A stretch of DNA of 14,305 nt. It comes from Bacteroidales bacterium (GTDB lineage: Bacteria; Bacteroidota; Bacteroidia; Bacteroidales; F082). Below the pieces are notes generated by a model, which saw only the letters and a program-made list of their open reading frames with translations, searched no databases and was not told the DNA's origin. Below are positions 5,641 through 13,700 of the stretch, one piece after another. A program made the translations under genes and the position numbers. Numbering within the stretch: position 1 is the first letter of the stretch; each line of letters begins with the position of its first letter. The stretch lies in NCBI GenBank assembly GCA_017508895.1, contig JAFWRA010000214.1:1-14305 (forward strand), read 5' to 3'.

Positions 5641-7584
5641 TTAACGTCTCTTTTGTTGTTGTTGCAACTTGGCCTGTTGTTTCTGTGCCTCCTCAAGACG
5701 CTTCATGAAGTTGGATTTCTTCTGAGGCTTTTTCTTGTTCTCCTCGATGGTGGCACGCACCTTATCCTCGTCAATCATCTTGCGGAAGATGAACATCTGG
5801 ATGAAGGTGATGATGTTGACCAGCATGTAGTAGTAGCTCAATCCCGAAGAGTAGTTGTTGAAGATGGCGAAGAACATGATGGGCATGAGATACATCATCC
5901 ACTTCATCGGCTTCATCTGCGGGTTGCTCGAGTAGTCCATCTGCTTATTATTCACATAGGTATAGATAAGTGTGGTGATGGTCATCAAAATCGTGAACAG
6001 ACTGAGGTGATCCATGCCGAGGAACTTCGGGAACTCAATGATGCTGTCGTAGGTCGAGAGGTCGTCGGCCCAAAGGAAGGGCTGCTGACGCAACTCGATA
6101 CTGGCAGGGAAGAAACGGAAGATGGCGACAAGTATGGGGAACTGCAGCAAGGCTGGCAAGCATCCCGAAGCGGGACTCACACCGGCTTGCTTTTGCAGGT
6201 TCAACACGGCCTGCTGTTTCTTCATGGCGTCTTCTTCCTTGGGGTATTTCGCATTGATGGCTTCCATCTCAGGCTTCAAAACGCGGGTGATAGCGGATGA
6301 CTTGTAGGACTTGAACGCCAAGGGGAACAATAAGGTTTTGATGAGGATGGTAAGAATCAGGATGACGATACCGTAGTTCCAGCCGTAGCTGCTCAGCCAA
6401 TTGAACACTGCAATGACACCATAGTTAATCCACTTGATTAAGAAGAAGTTACCCAAGTTAATTTGGTCCTGCAAACCGATGCCATAGCTACGCAAGGTCT
6501 TGAAGTGGTTGGGACCGAAATAGAGCTGCATCGGGATGACATTGGTCTCAGCCCTCATATCGTAGGGCACCTCGATATTGGCCGACATCGACTTAAAGTA
6601 GCGCGGGTTATTCGACTTGAGGGTCTGCGTGGCCATGCGGGCATTCTCAAATTCATTTTTGGCTACAATCACGTTGCAGAAGAAACGCTGCTTGAACGAC
6701 ACCCATTTTAGTTTGCTGTTCACCGTCTGTTCGGTATCTTTCTGTTCGTTGAGATGGTCGACGTCCTTGTCGGTCAGCGAGCGGTAGTAGACCGATTCAC
6801 CAGCAAAACGGTCGGTGCTCTTTTCTTGCTTCATCAGGTCTACAGACCAATCGATGGTCATGTAGTCGGCATTGGTGGCAATCACGTCCTTCAGTCCAAC
6901 TGTGCGGACGTCGAAGTCCATCATATAGTTGTCGTAACGAATCGTGTAGACATATTCGAGGTATTGGCTCGCATTGTCGGTAGGCAGACGCAAAGCGAAC
7001 ACGATGCTGTCGTTTTCCCTAACCGTCATGTCGCCGCCCGTGTAAGGACGTCCGTTCATGTAGGGTTGGAAATAGAACTGCGAGGTGTTGACGATGCGGT
7101 TTTGCGCAAAGAACGAAAGGTCAAACTTCACCGTCTCTGGGTCGAAGGAAATCAGTGGCAGCGAGTCGTAAGTCTTGTATTCCTTCAGCTCCACCTGCTT
7201 CAAGAAACCGCCTTTGTTGGTGAAGGTCAGCTTTTGCAGCTTGTTCTCGATAGTCCAAGTCTGTTCCGCGCCATCGGCAGCAACAGCAAAGACACCGTAT
7301 TTGTCGCGAAGGGTGTTTTGCACAAGTTGGGCTCTACTCAGCGAGTCCAAACCTTCCAGCTGAATCGTGTCTGATTGCAGGACAGCCAATTTAACATCCG
7401 TCCGTAGACGTTCGGCCTCACGAAGCGAATCCAAGGCCATCTGCTCAAGCCGTGCTTGTCGGATAGAGTCTTGAATACGCTGTTGCTCAGCCAGTTGCTC
7501 CTTCGAAGGTGTCATAAAATACATCCAGCCAAAGAGAATGGCCGCGATAAGGATAAAACCAATTAGGGTGTTTTTATTGTTCAT
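5641..7584 (-). CDS. yidC: Membrane protein insertase YidC
   Basis: YidC inserts and folds inner-membrane proteins, alone or with SecYEG. This 647-residue protein has the Gram-negative layout. An N-terminal anchor sits at residues 5-25 (NTLIGFILIAAILFGWMYF), followed by a large periplasmic P1 beta domain to about 385. The conserved insertase core (about 385-600) includes the SPASGCLPALLQFPILVAIF segment and the NNYSSGLSYYYMLVN segment. The hydrophilic-groove residue that is Arg366 in E. coli is Lys416 here (ILIKTLLFP). The C-terminal tail is rich in Lys, Arg and Gln (KKPQKKSN, LQQQQKRR), as is common in this phylum, and could contact ribosomes. It begins a cluster with the DUF2750 gene and trkH, under a promoter that directly follows the gap terminator. 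Confidence 0.97.
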   Translation of the reverse strand: MNNKNTLIGFILIAAILFGWMYFMTPSKEQLAEQQRIQDSIRQARLEQMALDSLREAERLRTDVKLAVLQSDTIQLEGLDSLSRAQLVQNTLRDKYGVFAVAADGAEQTWTIENKLQKLTFTNKGGFLKQVELKEYKTYDSLPLISFDPETVKFDLSFFAQNRIVNTSQFYFQPYMNGRPYTGGDMTVRENDSIVFALRLPTDNASQYLEYVYTIRYDNYMMDFDVRTVGLKDVIATNADYMTIDWSVDLMKQEKSTDRFAGESVYYRSLTDKDVDHLNEQKDTEQTVNSKLKWVSFKQRFFCNVIVAKNEFENARMATQTLKSNNPRYFKSMSANIEVPYDMRAETNVIPMQLYFGPNHFKTLRSYGIGLQDQINLGNFFLIKWINYGVIAVFNWLSSYGWNYGIVILILTILIKTLLFPLAFKSYKSSAITRVLKPEMEAINAKYPKEEDAMKKQQAVLNLQKQAGVSPASGCLPALLQFPILVAIFRFFPASIELRQQPFLWADDLSTYDSIIEFPKFLGMDHLSLFTILMTITTLIYTYVNNKQMDYSSNPQMKPMKWMMYLMPIMFFAIFNNYSSGLSYYYMLVNIITFIQMFIFRKMIDEDKVRATIEENKKKPQKKSNFMKRLEEAQKQQAKLQQQQKRR

Positions 7585-7610
7585 TGGGTTTTAATTTGCA
7601 AATAAGGCGG

Positions 7611-7618
7611 CAAAAATA
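7611..7618 (-). promoter_or_regulatory. Candidate -7 box (TATTTTTG) of the yidC promoter
   Basis: On the minus strand this is a perfect TAnnTTTG, 26 nt upstream of the yidC start codon. The -33 region would fall within the terminator hairpin at 7623-7648, and no TTTG is seen at the expected distance. The -7 match is good, but the full promoter is uncertain. Confidence 0.5.
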
Positions 7619-7620
7619 CG

Positions 7621-7648
7621 AAAAAAAGTGTCCCGAAGGACACTTTTT
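7621..7648 (-). terminator. Rho-independent terminator of gap
   Basis: GTGTCC (7628-7633) pairs with GGACAC (7638-7643), extended by five A-T pairs to an 11-bp perfect stem (7623-7633 with 7638-7648) around a CGAA loop (TTCG on the minus strand, a very stable tetraloop). Transcribed leftwards, the stem ends in seven T (7621-7627), the textbook form. It lies 38 nt past the gap stop codon and just before the yidC promoter. Confidence 0.9.
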
Positions 7649-7685
7649 CGTTTGACAAAACTACTTTTTCAGTGAAAGTACTGAA

Positions 7686-9140
7686 TCAATAGTAACGATA
7701 GCTCTTCACCTGGCCGATGTGGCGGGCGAGGCGAACCACTTGGTTGCTGTAGCCGAACTCGTTGTCGTACCACAGATACAGAATCACGGTTTTGCCGTCT
7801 TCGCTGACCTTGGTGGCCGGGGCGTCGAAGATGCAGGCGCAGCTATCGCCGATGCCGTCGCTGCTGACGAACTCAGTGTTGCTGCTGAAGCGGATCTGCT
7901 CAATGAGGTTGCCCTCCAAGCAAGCCTTACGGAAGGCTTCGTTGACTTCCTCAACGGTGGTCTCGCGCTCAAGGTCGAGGGCGAGCACTGCCAAGGAGAC
8001 ATCAGGCGTAGGCACACGAACGGCGTTGCTCGTCAGTTTGCCCTTCAGTTCGGGAATAGCCTTGGCAGCGGCCTTGCCAGCACCCGTCTCGGTGATAACC
8101 ATGTTCAACGGGGCCGAACGACCACGGCGCTCTTTCTTGTGGTAGTTGTCCAGCAGGTTCTGGTCGTTGGTGTAGCTGTGGATGGTCTCGATGTGACCCT
8201 TCACAATGCCGAAGTTCTTCAGCATGACTTCCAACCCAGGAACGATGGCGTTGGTGGTGCAAGAAGCGGCAGAGAAGATGGTTTCGTTGTCGAGGTCGAG
8301 TGTGTCTTGGTTGACACCATACACCACATTCGGGATGTCACCCTTTCCTGGAGCGGTAAGCAATACCTTGGCTACGCCCTTGGCTTGCAGGTGACGCGAC
8401 AGTGACTCTCTGTCACGGAAGGCACCCGTGTTGTCGATAAGCAAGGCATCGTTGATACCATATTGCGTGTAATCGAGGTCCTCGGGATTCTTGCTTTCAA
8501 GGAAGAGGATCTTCTGGCCGTTGACCATCATGGCATTTTCACCCTCGATGGGGGTGCAAACACCATGGAAGTAACGATGCACTGAATCAGTACGGAACAG
8601 GTTGATACGTTTCAGGATATCCTCGGGTGAGTTCTTACGGGTGACAATAGCACGGACGCGGAGTGCATCGCCGCGGCCAGCCATTTCTGTCATTTCACGG
8701 CAAAGGATACGACCGATACGACCGAAACCGTAGAGGATAACGTCCTGCACCTTGTTGCTGCGCGGGTTGGCGTCGATGATGTAGTTGAGTTTGTCGCGCA
8801 CAAAGGCGGTCACGTTGTTATTGTACTTTTCTTTCTCATCCGTCCACTCCGAATTGAGACGACCAAGGTCGATACGGGCGGGAGCCAGATTCTCGGCAAG
8901 AAGGGCCTTGGCGATGAGTAACGAGTCCTGCACACGCACTGGCTTGTTCAACACAGTGGATGCACGGAGATGCTTGTTCAGGATCTTTCCCGAACCGCGG
9001 TTGACCAACAGCGAACGCAACATAATGAGCTCCACTGACTTGTCGTACCACAATCTACCAACGATGTTGATGAGTTCGTTGGCAGCTTTTTCATTTTCAT
9101 TCCATGCCTTCAAAGAGGTTTCGAAATTGTCATTGTTCAT
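7686..9140 (-). CDS. gap: Glyceraldehyde-3-phosphate dehydrogenase, long form
   Basis: This enzyme interconverts glyceraldehyde-3-phosphate and 1,3-bisphosphoglycerate in glycolysis or gluconeogenesis. The cofactor-binding motif GFGRIGR is at 138-144, the catalytic SCTTNA at 293-298 (Cys294), the His base at 321 (HSYTND) and the C-terminal WYDNEFGYSNQVV at 457-469. At 484 residues it is about 145 longer than the classical enzyme, because of a helical N-terminal extension of about 130 residues, as in other long-form GAPDHs of Bacteroidota. The loop after the second Rossmann strand reads AIVTRKN where NAD-specific enzymes have AIND; the missing Asp suggests that NADP may be accepted (inference). 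The start codon follows a promoter with good -33/-7 spacing, and a strong terminator follows the stop, so the gene is probably monocistronic. Confidence 0.95.
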   Translation of the reverse strand: MNNDNFETSLKAWNENEKAANELINIVGRLWYDKSVELIMLRSLLVNRGSGKILNKHLRASTVLNKPVRVQDSLLIAKALLAENLAPARIDLGRLNSEWTDEKEKYNNNVTAFVRDKLNYIIDANPRSNKVQDVILYGFGRIGRILCREMTEMAGRGDALRVRAIVTRKNSPEDILKRINLFRTDSVHRYFHGVCTPIEGENAMMVNGQKILFLESKNPEDLDYTQYGINDALLIDNTGAFRDRESLSRHLQAKGVAKVLLTAPGKGDIPNVVYGVNQDTLDLDNETIFSAASCTTNAIVPGLEVMLKNFGIVKGHIETIHSYTNDQNLLDNYHKKERRGRSAPLNMVITETGAGKAAAKAIPELKGKLTSNAVRVPTPDVSLAVLALDLERETTVEEVNEAFRKACLEGNLIEQIRFSSNTEFVSSDGIGDSCACIFDAPATKVSEDGKTVILYLWYDNEFGYSNQVVRLARHIGQVKSYRYY

Positions 9141-9186
9141 AGTTGTCCTTTTTATTCAACAATAGGTTTGATTCGTAAGAATGTGG

Positions 9187-9216
9187 CAAAGTTAGTGATA
9201 TTTTTTTTGCTAGCAA
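9187..9216 (-). promoter_or_regulatory. Promoter of gap (-33 TTG, -7 TAACTTTG)
   Basis: On the minus strand, TTG (9214-9216) is followed after 19 nt by TAACTTTG (9187-9194). This fits the Bacteroidota primary-sigma consensus TTTG-N19-21-TAnnTTTG in both boxes and spacing. Transcription would begin near 9180, giving a leader of about 40 nt. Confidence 0.65.
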
Positions 9217-9308
9217 GAGAAAACGCACAAAAAATTTTAATTTCATAACATTCGGGGAAAAAAATTCGAAAAACTTATTTCTTGTGTAATGTTTTTGCAC
9301 CTATTTTG

Positions 9309-9316
9309 TATTTTTG
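9309..9316 (+). promoter_or_regulatory. Candidate -7 box (TATTTTTG) of the cysteine desulfidase gene
   Basis: This perfect TAnnTTTG lies 19 nt before the ATG at 9336. The nearest TTG candidates upstream are off the usual spacing (11 or 24 nt), so the -33 box is unclear. Its position argues against translation starting at an upstream TTG at 9282, because that codon would not be in the transcript. Confidence 0.5.
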
Positions 9317-9335
9317 CCGAAAATTATACTTGAAT

Positions 9336-10607
9336 ATGGACAAAAGCGATTGTTTATATACCTCCTATCTGAGCATTCTGAAAGAGGAACTCGTGCCCGC
9401 CATGGGCTGCACCGAACCTATCTGTCTGGCCTACGCTGCCGCCAAAGCGCATGAAATCCTTGGCGAAATGCCCAAACGCGTGGAAATCAAGGCTAGCGGC
9501 AACATCATCAAGAACGTGAAAAGCGTCATCGTGCCCAACACCAAGGGCATGAAAGGCCTGAAAGCCTCTGTCGCTGCAGGCATCGTGGCCGGCAACCCCA
9601 AGAAAGCCTTGGAGGTCATAGCAGAAGTGACTCCAGAACAGAAAAAAGAAATCGCTGATTTCTTGGAAAACACGCTGATGACCATCATCCCGTTGAATGT
9701 CATCGCCCAACTTGACGTCACTGTCACCTTATATAATGAGGAGCACTCCGCCAGCGTGCGCATCGCAGGGTTCCACACCAACATCGTGAAGATGGAGAAA
9801 GACGACCAGGTGCTGTTTGACTCAGGCTATGCCGACTCGGGTGCCACCAAGCTCACCGACCGCAAGTGCCTCAACATGAAGAGCATATTTGACTTTGCTA
9901 ACACGGTGGATATCGAAGACCTTAAGCCCATCATCCAACCACAAATTGAATGCAACAAGGCCATTTCGATGGAAGGCCTCAACAACAACTGGGGTGCCAA
10001 CATCGGCAGCACCATCATGAGTTTCGGCACTGATGTTCGCATCAAAGCAAGAGCTTGGGCAGCAGCTGGTTCTGATGCCAGGATGAGCGGATGCGAGATG
10101 CCCGTCATCATCAACTCAGGCAGTGGCAACCAAGGCATGACCGTCAGCCTTCCCATCCTCGCTTACGCTGAGGAATACCACATTGATGATGACCGTGTCT
10201 ATCGCGCCGTGGCTTTATCTAACCTTGTGGCCATTCACCAGAAGACGGGTATCGGCAGACTTTCCGCTTATTGTGGTGCCGTCAGTGCAGGCTGCGCCTC
10301 TGGCTGTGGCATTGCCTACCTCATGGGTGAGCCGCTCCATATCATCGAGCACACTTTAGAAAATGCTTTGGGCATCGCTGCTGGCATCGTCTGCGACGGC
10401 GCCAAACCTTCCTGTGCGGGCAAAATCGCCCTTTCGGTAGAAGCAGGCATCCTCGGCTACGAAATGAGCAAGCAAGACGACAACCTCCTTGGTGGCGACG
10501 GCATCATCGGCAGAGACGTGGAAGAGACCATCGACCACATCGGTCGTTTGGGGCGCAACGGCATGAAGGAGACCGACGTCGAGATCCTGAAAATCATGGT
10601 GGAATAA
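9336..10607 (+). CDS. L-cysteine desulfidase family protein (UPF0597/CyuA-like, Fe-S dependent)
   Basis: Members of this family break L-cysteine down to pyruvate, ammonia and sulfide using a [4Fe-4S] cluster; they are related to the alpha subunit of iron-sulfur L-serine dehydratases. With the start at 9336 the protein has 423 residues, normal for the family. The diagnostic MGCTEP motif is at 23-28, with Cys25 at the position of the proposed catalytic Cys of archaeal CdsA. Candidate cluster ligands are Cys313, Cys320, Cys324, Cys353 and Cys360 (SAGCASGCG and CDGAKPSCAG). A glycine-rich SGSGNQG lies at 261-267. The enzyme should be cytoplasmic. An in-frame TTG at 9282 would add 18 residues but lies upstream of the predicted promoter, so it is rejected. 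It is divergent from gap and appears monocistronic. Serine as substrate cannot be excluded. Confidence 0.85.
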   Translation: MDKSDCLYTSYLSILKEELVPAMGCTEPICLAYAAAKAHEILGEMPKRVEIKASGNIIKNVKSVIVPNTKGMKGLKASVAAGIVAGNPKKALEVIAEVTPEQKKEIADFLENTLMTIIPLNVIAQLDVTVTLYNEEHSASVRIAGFHTNIVKMEKDDQVLFDSGYADSGATKLTDRKCLNMKSIFDFANTVDIEDLKPIIQPQIECNKAISMEGLNNNWGANIGSTIMSFGTDVRIKARAWAAAGSDARMSGCEMPVIINSGSGNQGMTVSLPILAYAEEYHIDDDRVYRAVALSNLVAIHQKTGIGRLSAYCGAVSAGCASGCGIAYLMGEPLHIIEHTLENALGIAAGIVCDGAKPSCAGKIALSVEAGILGYEMSKQDDNLLGGDGIIGRDVEETIDHIGRLGRNGMKETDVEILKIMVE

Positions 10608-10797
10608 GCATCGCCCTTCCACATTAAATCATACTTTTTTACATTTAGTTATCAACAACCCATGTTGAAAAGTTGTTGATAACTTATTGTTATCCCAACA
10701 ATCCAATCAAAGACATTTTCCTAATTTTGGAATTTGTCTAATATAGGCTTTGTTTCGGATTAAATAATTAAGTATCAAATAATTAAAATCTTATCAA
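10608..10797. promoter_or_regulatory. AT-rich intergenic region before the giant secreted protein gene
   Basis: This 190-bp spacer contains a perfect 13-bp inverted repeat (10647-10684), a smaller hairpin (10686-10702), DnaA-box-like 9-mers, a -7 match TAATTTTG at 10722-10729 (69 nt before the start codon of the next gene), and direct repeats at 10762-10799. No coding sequence is evident. It could carry the terminator of the upstream gene, the promoter of the downstream gene, or a replication-related element. Confidence 0.45.
10647..10684. repeat. Perfect 13-bp inverted repeat AGTTATCAACAAC / GTTGTTGATAACT
   Basis: The arms are 10647-10659 and 10672-10684, separated by 12 nt. Within them, TTATCAACA (10649-10657, plus) and its complement TGTTGATAA (10674-10682) each differ by one base from the DnaA box TTATCCACA. 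As RNA it would form a stable hairpin 39 nt past the stop of the cysteine desulfidase gene, but no run of T follows it on either strand, so it is a poor intrinsic terminator. Confidence 0.75.
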
Positions 10798-10799
10798 AT
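10762..10799 (+). repeat. Short direct repeats AAATAATTAA and TATCAAAT
   Basis: AAATAATTAA occurs at 10762-10771 and 10777-10786 (15 bp apart start to start). TATCAAAT occurs at 10773-10780 and 10792-10799 (19 bp apart). The block is almost pure A/T and runs into the start codon of the next gene. It may be simply AT-rich leader or a binding or unwinding element. Confidence 0.5.
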
Positions 10800-13700
10800 G
10801 AAACGAACTTTTACATTAATGTTGACAGCGTTTTTGCTGTTGACGGGGATGTCGCTATGGGGTCAGCTGCGAACTGAAGCCTCCATCGACTTTTCCGAAC
10901 AAGGGTATGAAAATTCTCAAGACATGGATGGAGTTCTCATCACTATTGATGAAAACGTCACCGTCATGTTCAACAAAGCCTCTGGAAACAACGGCCCAAA
11001 GTATTACAATACCGGCGCTGCCATTCGTGCATACGGAGGAAACAATTTCGTCGTATCTTCCACAGGCACACTAAACTCCATCACCCTTACCTTTGGCTCA
11101 GGAGACGGTAGCAACGAAATTATTACCGAAGTCGGATCTTTCGAATCCCCGACATGGACGGGCAGCGAATCAGAAGTCACCTTCACCATTGGAGGCACTT
11201 CAGGCCACCGCCGTATCAAAGGAATCAATGTGGTTTATTCGTCAGGAGGCGCTCCTCAACAATACGTAGCCGTGCCGACCTTCAATCCTGAATCGGGAGT
11301 CTACTATGAGCCTCAAAACGTCACCATTGGTTGCGAGACGGAAGGTGCTACCATCCACTACACTACTGATGGCACTACTCCAACCGAAGAAAGCCCTGTC
11401 TATAATTCCCCTTTGTCCATTAATGTAACCACTACAGTTAAAGCAAAAGCGTGGAAGACGGGGTATCAGCCCAGTCCAGTGGCCACCGCAACCTATTCCA
11501 TCACCAACCTCATCACCATCGCCGAGGCACGAGCCTTAGCCGTTAATGAATACGCTTTGGTGCAAGGCATCGTGACCTTCGTCGATGGACGTAACGTCTA
11601 CATCCAAGATGCCACAGGAGGCATTTGTCTTTTCCTCAACAACAATACCGTCCCTTCCGAGTTGGCGCTTGGCGACATGGTGCAAGCCTACGGCAAACGC
11701 GCCAATTACAACGGCTTGGCTGAATTAAGCAACATAAACGGTAGCAATAGCGATGAATTTGCCATTCTTTCATCAGGTAACACCTTGCCCCTCGTTGTTA
11801 AGACCATCGCTGAAATCAATGAAGGCGGTGCCGATGCCCTGCAGTGCACCCGTGTAAAGATCGAGGAAGCCACCATCGGTGCCATCAACACCAGCGGCAA
11901 CACCCCTCTTACGCAAGGTGAAAACAGCATCAACATCTATAAAGTTCCCGAATTGACCAACATCGAAGAAGGCGACGAGGTTGATGTCATTGGCGTGGTC
12001 GGTTATTTCAATGCCGCACAAATCAGAGTCGCATACGCATCCGATGTCGTATTGAGCGAAACACCAGTCATCCCTGACCCAGAGTTAACTGTTTCCGTAA
12101 CCGAGCTCAACGATTTCAGATATACATACGGCGAGGGTCCTTCGGCTCCAAAAAATTTCACCATTTCTGGTGTTAACCTTACTGATGACGTGACCTTGAC
12201 TGCTCCTCAAAACTACCAGTTGAGCATAAATCCTGAAAACGGCTATTTTGACACAGATGAACTCTCACCTATCGGAGGCACGTTGAATGAGACTACAGTT
12301 TACGTCAGATTGAAAGCCGGACTGGAAGTAGGAAACTATTCGGGCAACTTGACCATCGTTTCGGGCGGCCTCAGTCACAACATTGCTCTTTCCGGCATGG
12401 TCGACGAAATACCTGTCGTTACCATGACGATTGCCGAGGCCCGCGCCTTGGACAACGGCCAATTTGCACAGGTGGAAGGCACCGTCATCTTTATTGACGG
12501 TCGCAATGTCTATATCCAAGACGAGACTGCTGGCATCGACCTTTACCTCAATTCAAACACCGTTCCCAGTGGTCTTGCCGTGGGTGACAATGTGCGCGCC
12601 TATGGTAGCAAGACCGTTTATAAAGGTCTCGTCGAGCTATCCGGCATCAACGGAAGCAATGTCGACGAATTCTCGGTACTCTCCCATAACAACACCCTGC
12701 CATTGGCAGTAAAGACCATTGCTGAAATCAACAGTGACTTCGGCGGTGTCAACCTGCTGCAGTCCACCCGAGTGAAGATTGAGGAGGCCATTATCGGCGC
12801 TATCAACCCAAGCGGAACCACAGTCATCAACCAAGAGGGCAACAGCCTCAACATCTATCTCATGCCTATCGTGGAAGGCTTAGCGCAAGGTGATGAGGTG
12901 ACCGTCACAGGTGTTATCGGATGCTACAATACCCCACAGCTTCGAATCGCCAGCGCCGATGACGTGACGTTCGGTCATCAGCCCATCCTGACAGCCAACC
13001 CGAACTCAATAAGCGGTCTGACCTACGACTACGAAAGCGGCGGTCCCTCCGAAATTGCCAGCTTCGTTCTCGAAGGCAACTACTTGGTTGGCAACGTCAG
13101 TGTCTATCCCACTGAGAGTTTTGAAGTTTCCACATTTGCTGGCGAAGGCTTCTTCCCCGAGAATCCAGCGATGATTTACATTCCCGAGACCAATCATTTC
13201 GACAACCTCAACATTTATGTTAGAATGAAAGCTGGCCTTGAAGGCGGCACCTATGACGAACAAATTGCCATTGCTTCACCTGATGCCGACACCTTGTTTG
13301 TAAGCATCACGGGCACTGTTACTGGAGGCACTCCCACTCCTCCCGACCCACCTACTCCACCTACCCCAGGAGATGGCAACTATGTCCGCATTAACGACTT
13401 GAGTGCCCTCACTTCAGGCAGCTATGTAATCTTCGCCGCACGTTTCGACGAAAATGCCACCGACTATTACGCCATGAGCAACACCTCGTCGGGCAAACCC
13501 ACTGGCGTGCTGTTCACCTCAGCCACAGCTAACGAAAACGAAGTCCTGCCCGCCTCCATCGTCGATGAAGAAACCAGCTACTATTGGATTGTGGGAGTGA
13601 CGGACAACGGCTACACCTTCACCAACGCCGCTGGCGAACTCATTGGTTACTCCACTAGCACCAACTTCGCCACAGACGTAAACACCGAGTGGACCATCGA

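Larger units (their letters stand above)
9141..9335. promoter_or_regulatory. Divergent promoter region between gap and the cysteine desulfidase gene
   Basis: This is a 195-bp AT-rich spacer with long A and T runs at about 9201-9275. It holds a -7 match for each flanking gene. No additional gene is seen in it. Confidence 0.6.

Noticed and set aside
5497..6300. A 267-codon open frame on the plus strand opposite yidC
   Set aside because: It lies antisense to the highly conserved YidC core, its protein is Leu/His-rich with no recognisable domain, and no promoter stands before it. It is a shadow of yidC codon use.
6754..7374. A 206-codon open frame on the plus strand opposite the YidC periplasmic domain
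   Set aside because: It is antisense to a clear gene, shows no recognisable motif, and has the Val/His-rich bias typical of mirror frames.
7719..8405. A 228-codon open frame on the plus strand opposite gap
   Set aside because: It is antisense to the catalytic domain of GAPDH, with low-complexity Val/Ala/Gly content and no family features.
9282..9335. Upstream TTG start adding 18 residues to the cysteine desulfidase
   Set aside because: The added residues are not family-like, and a TATTTTTG promoter box lies inside this stretch, so transcription should begin after it.
10647..10684. Intrinsic terminator for the cysteine desulfidase gene
   Set aside because: The stem is good but has no T run after it on either strand. 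Termination may still occur here, but the sequence does not show it, so it is listed as an inverted repeat.
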